A stretch of 8,635 nucleotides of DNA from Rickettsiales bacterium (GTDB lineage Bacteria > Pseudomonadota > Alphaproteobacteria > Rickettsiales > UBA998): assembly GCA_019749855.1 (NCBI GenBank), contig JAIEPI010000171.1:1-8635 (forward strand). Direction: 5' to 3'. Both the position numbers and the translations under genes were made by a program. The notes beneath the pieces were generated by a model. The model was not told where the DNA came from and ran no database searches. It worked only from the letters and a program-made list of their open reading frames with translations. Below, one piece after another: positions 1-5,445 of this stretch (position 1 is the stretch's first letter; each line of letters begins with the position of its first letter).

Positions 1-874
1 AGAGAATAATTCTTGGTATTCCGGCAAGGTCATTGACCGTACCGCGATGCTGGAGTCCAGCGGCTTCACCCAGCGCCTGAACAACGGAGGCCTGCATGAC
101 GCCCACCTCCATGGCGACCAATCCCTTGGGATTGAGGAAAGGGAGAATGCGCGGCAGCAGACTACGGTACGCATCCAGCCCTTCCGCACCAGCAAACAGA
201 GCCAGTGCCGGATCATAATCACGTACTTCCGGCATCAGCAAGCCACGCTCGCTGGCACCGATATAAGGAGGGTTGGAGACGATCAGATCGTAGGTTCCTT
301 CGACACTCGCCAACCAGTCAGACAGGACAAATCGCGCACGATTGTCAAGCGAGAGTGCCTGTGCATTCGCTTGGGCAATGGCAAGTGCCGACTGACTGAG
401 GTCAACGCCCACCCCACTGGCTTCAGGGTATTCGCGCAATAACGAAAGCAGCAGGCAACCGGTACCCGTTCCCAGATCAAGGATGGAGTGAACAGTGGCA
501 CGATCCGAGCGCAGTGCCAGCACCGCTTCGATCAGCGTTTCCGTATCGTGACGCGGATCAAGCGTATCCGCCGTGACCTGGAAGCGATCTTTCCAGAAAT
601 CACGGTAGCCGATAATCTTGGCCACCGGTTCACGCGCCGCACGACGGGCGATCAATTCTTGATAGTCTGCCTGTTCCTCTGCGCTTACCTCTCGACCGGC
701 AAGTAAAGCTTCCGATGAACAACCTAAGGTATGCCCTAGCAGAATCCTCGCATCAAGCGCGGCACCCACCACGCCCGCGGCATCCAATTGCTGACGCGCT
801 TGCGTGAGAAGCGTGTCGCTGGAGAAAGTCTCGCTAACGATGGACACCTCCTTTTTAAGCTTCATGGCTTTCAT
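1..874 (-). CDS. prmC: PrmC (HemK), release factor glutamine methyltransferase, partial at the 3' end
   Basis: PrmC is a cytoplasmic SAM-dependent enzyme that N5-methylates the glutamine of the GGQ motif in release factors 1 and 2, which speeds peptide release. The frame is open from ATG 874 to the window edge, giving 291 codons. This is already the usual family length, so only a few C-terminal residues are missing after DLAGIPRIIL. Visible landmarks are an N-terminal helical domain (LDARILLGH), the SAM-binding loop GTGTG at residues 135-139, VGVD just after it, and the catalytic NPPY at 201-204, which holds the substrate glutamine. The usual PRPxTE motif reads PRHDTE (107-112), with histidine for proline. 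ATG 874 is chosen because AGGAG lies 4 nt upstream. ATG 865 is in frame, and a perfect Shine-Dalgarno sequence lies inside the frame at 846-853, so the true start may be further in. It follows prfA, its substrate gene, by 40 nt. Confidence 0.96.
   Translation of the reverse strand, partial: MKAMKLKKEVSIVSETFSSDTLLTQARQQLDAAGVVGAALDARILLGHTLGCSSEALLAGREVSAEEQADYQELIARRAAREPVAKIIGYRDFWKDRFQVTADTLDPRHDTETLIEAVLALRSDRATVHSILDLGTGTGCLLLSLLREYPEASGVGVDLSQSALAIAQANAQALSLDNRARFVLSDWLASVEGTYDLIVSNPPYIGASERGLLMPEVRDYDPALALFAGAEGLDAYRSLLPRILPFLNPKGLVAMEVGVMQASVVQALGEAAGLQHRGTVNDLAGIPRIIL
846..853 (-). promoter_or_regulatory. Perfect Shine-Dalgarno sequence inside the 5' end of prmC
   Basis: The minus strand reads AAGGAGGT here, a full anti-Shine-Dalgarno match, inside the presumed prmC reading frame. 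The in-frame codons at normal initiation distance are ATC (839-841) and GTT (836-838). The in-frame GTG at 845-847 overlaps the motif itself. Homologous PrmC proteins tend to begin about here, so the motif bears on the start call. It may otherwise be just the codons for Lys-Glu-Val. The sequence is plain; its role is inference. Confidence 0.4.
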
Positions 875-878
875 ACGG

Positions 879-883
879 CTCCT
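879..883 (-). promoter_or_regulatory. Ribosome binding site for prmC ATG 874
   Basis: AGGAG on the minus strand, separated from ATG 874 by four bases (CCGT). The spacing is short but workable. It is the main support for ATG 874 over ATG 865, which has no such site. Confidence 0.5.
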
Positions 884-914
884 GCGCTTTGGGTTAACAC
901 AAATTTTTTGATGC

Positions 915-2000
915 TCATACTCTGGCGCCCGTTAACTCTGCCAGACGCTCGGCCTCATCACTGGCGACTAATGCTTCTGCCATTTCCGTCAGTCCGGGGC
1001 CATTCAGAATATCGTCGATTTTATAAAGCGTCAGATTAATACGGTGATCCGTCACACGGCCCTGTGGAAAATTATAGGTACGGATGCGCTCCGAGCGATC
1101 ACCTGAGCCAACCTGCCCTTTGCGATTGGCTGAGCGTTCATTGGCCAGTCGCTCGCGCTCCGCTTCATAGAGTCGTGAGCGCAGGACTTTCATCGCCTTG
1201 AGTTTGTTTTTATGCTGTGATTTTTCATCCTGCTGCTGCACCGTCACCCCTGTGGGCAAATGCACAATGCGAACCGCGGAATCCGTCGTATTCACTGACT
1301 GACCACCCGGGCCACTGGCGCGAAACACGTCAATGCGCAGGTCTTTCTCATCGATTTGAATATCCACCTCCTCCGCCTCGGGCAACACCGCCACGGTCGC
1401 CGCCGAGGTGTGAATGCGTCCACCAGCTTCGGTCGCTGGAACACGTTGCACGCGATGCACGCCGGATTCAAATTTCAAACGGCCAAACACATTTTTTCCG
1501 GTAATGGTCGCTGCGGCTTCTTTGACGCCGCCAATGCCGGTTTCCGACATGGACATTACTTCAAATTTCCACCCCATATGCTCAGCAAAACGTTGGTACA
1601 TGCGAAACAAATCCATCGCAAACAATCCTGCCTCGTCGCCACCAGTCCCCGCACGCACCTCAAGGATGACGTTCTTCGCATCCGCCTCATCTTTGGGCAG
1701 CAAGGCCAATTGCACCTGCCGCTCCAACTGAGGAATGACACGCTCAAGGCCTGCTTTTTCCTCGCGGGCCATGGTTTTCATCTCGGCGTCGGTCGCACTA
1801 TCCGCAATTAATCCTTCGGTGTCTTTTAGTTCCTGCTGCGCGGTGCGTAACGCCAGAATGGTCTCGACCAGAGGCCCCAGATCAGACAGCTCACGCGAAA
1901 CTTTACTGAACTCACCCGAGCCCATTGTGTCAGGGCGGGCCATCATGTCATTTAATTCGTCATGACGACGAAGAATCATTTCCAGTCTATCTTGCAACAT
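915..2000 (-). CDS. prfA: Peptide chain release factor 1 (RF1)
   Basis: RF1 recognises UAA and UAG in the ribosomal A site and triggers hydrolysis of peptidyl-tRNA. The 361-residue product has the full family length. The stop-codon recognition motif PAT is at residues 188-190; RF2 would have SPF, so this is RF1. The GGQ catalytic loop is at 232-234 in the context SGPGGQSVN, and Q234 is the residue that PrmC, encoded just downstream, methylates. The N-terminal coiled-coil domain spans about 1-100, and the conserved AGTGGDEA lies at 117-124. ATG 2000 matches usual RF1 N-termini (MLQDRLEMI), but no clear Shine-Dalgarno sequence precedes it and a TAG directly abuts it. The gene lies 57 nt after hisS and 40 nt before prmC, consistent with one transcription unit. 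A weak promoter-like pair precedes it. Confidence 0.99.
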   Translation of the reverse strand: MLQDRLEMILRRHDELNDMMARPDTMGSGEFSKVSRELSDLGPLVETILALRTAQQELKDTEGLIADSATDAEMKTMAREEKAGLERVIPQLERQVQLALLPKDEADAKNVILEVRAGTGGDEAGLFAMDLFRMYQRFAEHMGWKFEVMSMSETGIGGVKEAAATITGKNVFGRLKFESGVHRVQRVPATEAGGRIHTSAATVAVLPEAEEVDIQIDEKDLRIDVFRASGPGGQSVNTTDSAVRIVHLPTGVTVQQQDEKSQHKNKLKAMKVLRSRLYEAERERLANERSANRKGQVGSGDRSERIRTYNFPQGRVTDHRINLTLYKIDDILNGPGLTEMAEALVASDEAERLAELTGARV

Positions 2001-2015
2001 CTATTCAAACTTTAC

Positions 2016-2042
2016 GTTATATTTCTATTTCAATGATTCCAA
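2016..2042 (-). promoter_or_regulatory. Weak sigma-70-like promoter candidate upstream of prfA
   Basis: The 57-nt hisS-prfA gap is unusually A/T-rich. On the minus strand it has TTGGAA (2037-2042, 4 of 6 to the -35 consensus), a 15-nt spacer and TATAAC (2016-2021, 5 of 6 to the -10 consensus). The spacer is shorter than the ideal 17. A start near 2009 would leave a leader of only about 9 nt, which fits the lack of a Shine-Dalgarno sequence. It may be chance in A/T-rich DNA. Confidence 0.25.
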
Positions 2043-2057
2043 AAAGTGCTGTGTTGG

Positions 2058-3317
2058 CTAGCGTGCCCGCAACCATGCGGGTAGGTCGGATTGCGCCATG
2101 GTGACTTGTTGACCCGTGCTTAAGTCTTTGACGGAAATGGCCTGACGCGCCAATTCATCATCACCCAGCACCATCACGTAACGCGCGCCCATTTTCTCAG
2201 CCTTTTCAAAAGCCTTGCCTATTTTCTTATTCATTTGATACTCGACACAAAAGCCTTCACCGCGCAATAATTCTGCGCAAGCATGTGCGGGCACTGCCGC
2301 CTCTGATCCAATCGGGTTTACAAATAGCAGCAGTGGTTTTGCCGGAATGATCTGCGGCGCGGCCTGCGTCATCAGCATGGCGAGGCGTTCCACGCCCGCA
2401 GCAAAGCCAATTCCGGGGATATCCGGCCCACCCATCATGGCGACCAGCCCATTGTAGCGCCCCCCTGCCAACACCGTCCCCTGCGCGCCCAGTGCCGTGG
2501 TGGTAAACTCAAAAACGGTATGAGTGTAATAATCAAGCCCGCGTACAATTCGCGGATTCAGAGTGTAGGGCACATCAAGCGCCACCAGCCCTTCCTGAAC
2601 TTCAGCGATCCAGTCATGAGATGCCGCCGTGAATGACTCAAAAAGCTCAGGCGCCTCCGCAATGAGAGCACGGTCCCCCTCGTCTTTTGAATCCAGAATC
2701 CGTAATGGATTGCTTTGCAAGCGCCGCTGTGAATCCTCGGATAAGTCCTGAGAATGTTCAGAAAAATAGGCGACCAGTGCGGCGCGATAAGCGGCGCGGC
2801 TTTCAGGATCGCCCAGAGAATTCATCTCCAATGTCACATGGTTTTCAAGTCCCAATGCTTTTAAAATTCGGTATCCGCAAGCGATGACCTCAACATCAAA
2901 CCACGGCGCGTCGGCGCCCAGCACTTCAACGCCAATCTGATGAAATTGCCGCAAGCGCCCTTTTTGTGGCCGCTCATAACGAAAGGCGGGTCCGGCGTAG
3001 AATGCCTTAAACGGCAATTGCTGCGTTAAGCCGTTACTGATGAAGGCGCGCACGACAGATGCCGTAAACTCCGGTCGCAGTGTGATGGAATCGCCACCGC
3101 GATCGGCAAAGCTGTAAGTCTCCTTGGATATTACATCGGAGGTTTCGCCCAGCGTGCGGTGAAACACATCGGTGAATTCAAAGATGGGGGTGGACATTTC
3201 AGCAAACCCGTAGCGCGCCGCAACATCACGCGCCGTGTGTTCAATGAAGCGATGCTGTTGCATTGCCTCACCGATCAGATCATGCGTGCCGCGAACGGGC
3301 TGTAGTGGGTTCGTCAT
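2058..3317 (-). CDS. hisS: Histidyl-tRNA synthetase
   Basis: HisRS charges tRNA-His with histidine through a histidyl-adenylate, acting as a cytoplasmic class II dimer. The 419-residue product matches the usual bacterial size (E. coli about 424). Class II motif 1 lies near residues 39-58. Motif 2 (FRYERPQKGRLRQFHQ) is at 112-127. The histidine-specific signature RGLDYYTHTVFEF is at 259-271, with R259 at the catalytic arginine position. The glycine-rich AGGRYNGL is at 284-291 and motif 3 (PGIGFAAGVERL) at 301-312. The C-terminal anticodon-binding domain covers about 325-419. ATG 3317 has AAGGTGA 4 nt upstream. Motif 2 is the ordinary bacterial form, unlike the divergent HisRS known from several alphaproteobacterial orders. 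The gene lies 131 nt after ispG, a pairing also common in gammaproteobacteria, and 57 nt before prfA. Confidence 0.99.
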   Translation of the reverse strand: MTNPLQPVRGTHDLIGEAMQQHRFIEHTARDVAARYGFAEMSTPIFEFTDVFHRTLGETSDVISKETYSFADRGGDSITLRPEFTASVVRAFISNGLTQQLPFKAFYAGPAFRYERPQKGRLRQFHQIGVEVLGADAPWFDVEVIACGYRILKALGLENHVTLEMNSLGDPESRAAYRAALVAYFSEHSQDLSEDSQRRLQSNPLRILDSKDEGDRALIAEAPELFESFTAASHDWIAEVQEGLVALDVPYTLNPRIVRGLDYYTHTVFEFTTTALGAQGTVLAGGRYNGLVAMMGGPDIPGIGFAAGVERLAMLMTQAAPQIIPAKPLLLFVNPIGSEAAVPAHACAELLRGEGFCVEYQMNKKIGKAFEKAEKMGARYVMVLGDDELARQAISVKDLSTGQQVTMAQSDLPAWLRAR

Positions 3318-3321
3318 TCCG

Positions 3322-3328
3322 TCACCTT
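3322..3328 (-). promoter_or_regulatory. Ribosome binding site for hisS
   Basis: The minus strand reads AAGGTGA, followed by CGGA and then ATG 3317. It is the clearest ribosome binding site of the hisS-prfA-prmC part and fixes the hisS start. Confidence 0.6.
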
Positions 3329-3341
3329 ATGTTATCATTAG

Positions 3342-3359
3342 TCCCCACTGCGTCGGGGA
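3342..3359 (-). repeat. Short inverted repeat (hairpin) in the ispG-hisS gap
   Basis: TCCCC and GGGGA form a 5-bp G/C-rich stem around an 8-nt loop, about 25 nt upstream of the hisS start. No T-run follows on either strand, so it is not an intrinsic terminator. The rest of the 131-nt gap (3318-3448) shows no credible gene; its longest minus-strand small frame (21 codons, from the ATG in CCCATGCATCC) has no ribosome binding site. The stem could shape the hisS leader or slow mRNA decay, but the sequence does not prove either. Confidence 0.35.
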
Positions 3360-3448
3360 AAGCTTGCACTCGCAGCGCACAAAACGCTAACAGGCGGATG
3401 CATGGGTGCCAGCTTCTTACCCGTGGCGAGCACACACACCGCTTAAAA

Positions 3449-4675
3449 TTAGGCTACCTTTTGTTTCTTTTTGTAGGTGCGGGCGACGTAAGCCTCCACG
3501 CGATCCTGAAATTCTTCTGCAATCCGATCTCCTCGCAGGGTGACGGTTTTTTCGCCGTCTTCAAAAACCGGTGCCACAGGTGACTCACCCGTACCCGGCA
3601 AACTAATACCAATGTTGGAATGGCGGCTTTCGCCCGGGCCGTTGACAATGCAGCCCATGACCGCAACATTCATGGTTTCTGCGCCCTCATACTGCTCTTT
3701 CCACAATGGCATCTGATCGCGGAGGAACTTCTGAATGCTCTCTGCCAACTCCTGAAAATAGGTGCTGGTGGTACGGCCGCAACCCGGGCACGCCGTGACC
3801 ATGGGCACGAAAGAACGCAGACCCATCGTTTGCAGGATTTCCTGCGCAACAATGACCTCTTCTGTACGTGATTCGTTGGGCCGTGGCGTCAGGGAAACGC
3901 GTATTGTGTCACCGATGCCTTCCTGCAAAAGCACGCTGAGTGCCGCCGCTGATGCCACCATTCCCTTGGAGCCCATACCCGCTTCGGTCAGGCCGAGGTG
4001 CAAAGGATACTGACAGCGCTTAGCCAACTCACGATACACCGCAATCAAATCCTGCACTTTGCTCACCTTCGCGGAGAGCAAAATACGATCCGACGGCATA
4101 CCAAGCGCCTCAGCCATTTTTGCAGAATCAAGCGCCGAGACAATCAGCGCCTCATGGCCCACTTCATCCGCCGATTTTGGTTCGGCCAGCAACCCGTTCT
4201 CATCCATCAAACGGTCCATGATGCGGCTATCAAGACTGCCCCAGTTGACGCCGATGCGGACGGGTTTGTCATATTTAAGTGCAAATTCGATCATTTGCGC
4301 AAACTGCGAATCATGCTTGGAGCCAAAGCCGACATTGCCAGGATTAATGCGGTACTTTCCCAAAGCCTGCGCCATTTCTGGATAGGCGGCCAGCAAGCGG
4401 TGACCATTATAGTGAAAATCACCGACCAGCGGCACGTTGAAGCCCTGTTTATCGAGCCCATCACGAATGCGCGCCACGGCTGCTGCGGACTCTTCGTTAT
4501 TGACGGTGATACGCACCACTTCAGACCCAGCCTCCGCCAGCGCGCGCACTTGCGCGATAGTGCCTTCAATGTCAGCCGTATCGGTGTTGGTCATTGATTG
4601 GACCATAATAGGTGCTGAAGAACCTACAGATACATGACCGATCTTCGCTGTATAAGTCTGACGCCGTTTAATCAT
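3449..4675 (-). CDS. ispG: IspG (GcpE), 4-hydroxy-3-methylbut-2-en-1-yl diphosphate synthase
   Basis: IspG is the penultimate enzyme of the MEP isoprenoid pathway. It reductively opens methylerythritol cyclodiphosphate to HMBPP using a [4Fe-4S] cluster and an external electron donor such as flavodoxin or ferredoxin. The 408-residue product begins with the TIM-barrel domain (VQSMTNTDTADIEGT, about 25-39). The cluster domain carries CPGC (C296, C299) and GCIVNGPGE (C342, with E349 as likely fourth ligand). The C296-C299-C342-E349 spacing is 3/43/7. In E. coli, as I recall, it is 3/32/7, so about 11 residues are inserted between ligands, and the protein is longer than the 372 residues of E. coli. 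ATG 4675 is the only start after an in-frame TGA at 4700-4702 and fits the family N-terminus. No clear Shine-Dalgarno sequence precedes it. The C-terminus is lysine-rich (YKKKQKVA). Confidence 0.99.
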   Translation of the reverse strand: MIKRRQTYTAKIGHVSVGSSAPIMVQSMTNTDTADIEGTIAQVRALAEAGSEVVRITVNNEESAAAVARIRDGLDKQGFNVPLVGDFHYNGHRLLAAYPEMAQALGKYRINPGNVGFGSKHDSQFAQMIEFALKYDKPVRIGVNWGSLDSRIMDRLMDENGLLAEPKSADEVGHEALIVSALDSAKMAEALGMPSDRILLSAKVSKVQDLIAVYRELAKRCQYPLHLGLTEAGMGSKGMVASAAALSVLLQEGIGDTIRVSLTPRPNESRTEEVIVAQEILQTMGLRSFVPMVTACPGCGRTTSTYFQELAESIQKFLRDQMPLWKEQYEGAETMNVAVMGCIVNGPGESRHSNIGISLPGTGESPVAPVFEDGEKTVTLRGDRIAEEFQDRVEAYVARTYKKKQKVA

Positions 4676-4698
4676 TGCAACAAATTCATTATGTGTTG

Positions 4699-4704
4699 AT
4701 CATA
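4699..4704 (-). promoter_or_regulatory. Isolated -10-like hexamer upstream of ispG
   Basis: The minus strand reads TATGAT, 5 of 6 to the sigma-70 -10 consensus, 23 nt before the ispG start. No good -35 element lies 16-18 nt further upstream (that position reads around GTCGCA). It is a weak candidate for an internal ispG promoter. Confidence 0.15.
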
Positions 4705-4722
4705 GCTGTTATTGCAGCCTGT

Positions 4723-4737
4723 GCGACGAAACGTCGC
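4723..4737. repeat. Perfect 6-bp inverted repeat with a 3-nt loop in the rodZ-ispG gap
   Basis: The plus strand reads GCGACG, AAA, CGTCGC, a perfect palindromic hairpin. It lies about 60 nt after the RodZ stop and 48 nt before ispG. No T-run follows on the minus strand (ACAGGCTGC) or the plus strand (TCTGCCC), so it is not a standard terminator. It could be an RNA hairpin protecting or separating the rodZ and ispG messages, or a protein-binding site. Confidence 0.45.
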
Positions 4738-4797
4738 TCTGCCCACTCAGGCACAACTAGCGCTATAGCCGCTCCGTGTGCTTCAGGCAACGACGAA

Positions 4798-5430
4798 TCA
4801 CAACCGTCCATTGCCAAATGGAAAACCATTCTGCCATTCCATAATGGAGAGCACAGGCTCGTCTTCCTGAATTTGTGAAGTTAGAAACATTTCTTCGTTG
4901 CAGATAGCGGAAGGCATGGAGGGAATTTCGTCTTTCTGGCAGGATGACAAATAGTCTTTTGTTTTATATAAAGATAAATCCTGATTATTGTTTGCATCCT
5001 CCTGACTCAAAGGCAGCGATTGCACCAGATTGACTGGTTGAGTCTGTTGGTTTTCACGAACCTGCCAAATAACAATGGCCAGCAGTGCAAGAATACAGGC
5101 CACTAATATCAGCACCGTGCTTCTTGAATGCTCTGCACGCTCGGGGGGCAGATACTGCGTCGATTGTGTCGCGGAAGGGGCGTGAATATGAGTAATCATC
5201 TGCTGACCATTATAGCCAAGAAAATCAGCGTACATTTTGAGATATCCCCGCGCATAGACGTCACCCGGAATCTCGCCAATCTCACCTTTTTCAAGCGATT
5301 GCAGATATTTATAGCGAACACGAAGCTGCTTCGCCACATCCTCTAAGGCAATACCCATGCTCTCGCGCGTATCGTGCAGCATACGCCCGATATCACGATA
5401 GTCATTAAAGGGCGGCATCGAAATATTCAT
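4798..5430 (-). CDS. RodZ-like membrane protein with N-terminal helix-turn-helix domain and short tail
   Basis: RodZ links the cytoplasmic MreB filament to the periplasmic elongation machinery. The 210-residue product has the RodZ plan at its N-terminus. A helix-turn-helix domain spans about residues 12-75 (IGRMLHDTRESMGIALEDVAKQ, then the conserved IPGDVYARGYLKMYADFLGY). A linker follows, then one membrane segment at about 104-124 (STVLILVACILALLAIVIWQV). The remaining 85 or so residues are Gln/Asn/Glu-rich with two cysteines (C164, C177). They show no recognisable periplasmic DUF4115 beta-domain, which full-length RodZ (about 330 residues in E. coli) carries. ATG 5430 follows AGAGGA by 4 nt, and the gap after ptsP is 15 nt, so the two are surely cotranscribed. 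The position before ispG-hisS matches rodZ in many proteobacteria. The missing domain could be natural shortening or an old frameshift, so I withhold the gene symbol. Confidence 0.8.
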   Translation of the reverse strand: MNISMPPFNDYRDIGRMLHDTRESMGIALEDVAKQLRVRYKYLQSLEKGEIGEIPGDVYARGYLKMYADFLGYNGQQMITHIHAPSATQSTQYLPPERAEHSRSTVLILVACILALLAIVIWQVRENQQTQPVNLVQSLPLSQEDANNNQDLSLYKTKDYLSSCQKDEIPSMPSAICNEEMFLTSQIQEDEPVLSIMEWQNGFPFGNGRL

Positions 5431-5434
5431 TGCA

Positions 5435-5440
5435 TCCTCT
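5435..5440 (-). promoter_or_regulatory. Ribosome binding site for the RodZ-like gene
   Basis: The minus strand reads AGAGGA, four bases before ATG 5430 and inside the 15-nt gap after the ptsP stop. It supports that start and translational coupling with ptsP. Confidence 0.6.
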
Positions 5441-5445
5441 TGCTG

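Larger units (their letters stand above)
4689..4811 (-). other. Small open frame overlapping the rodZ end, +1 to it
   Basis: A 40-codon frame begins at ATG 4811, inside the last codons of the RodZ-like gene, in the +1 frame. It runs through most of the gap and ends with TAA at 4689-4691, 13 nt before ispG. The translation starts MDGCDSSLPEAHGAA and ends AAITAMINT, with a middle rich in Ala, Val and Arg. I recognise no family and see no clear ribosome binding site. It could be a chance frame, or remains of a longer RodZ tail after a frameshift. It covers the gap between rodZ and ispG, which otherwise holds only the inverted repeat at 4723-4737. Confidence 0.15.

Noticed and set aside
1356..1811. 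Plus strand open frame of 151 codons opposite prfA
   Set aside because: It is an antisense shadow of a confirmed RF1 gene, with His-rich low-information sequence.
3365..3448. Possible small gene in the ispG-hisS gap (21 codons on the minus strand)
   Set aside because: No ribosome binding site, no recognisable sequence, and the frame is no longer than chance allows.
3422..3448. GTGTGTGTG dinucleotide run after ispG as a phase-variable repeat
   Set aside because: Only about four units, too short to suggest slippage, and not inside a gene or promoter.
3998..4597. Plus strand open frame of 199 codons opposite ispG
   Set aside because: It lies wholly inside ispG, shows no known motif or ribosome binding site, and is explained by the codon pattern of the opposite strand.
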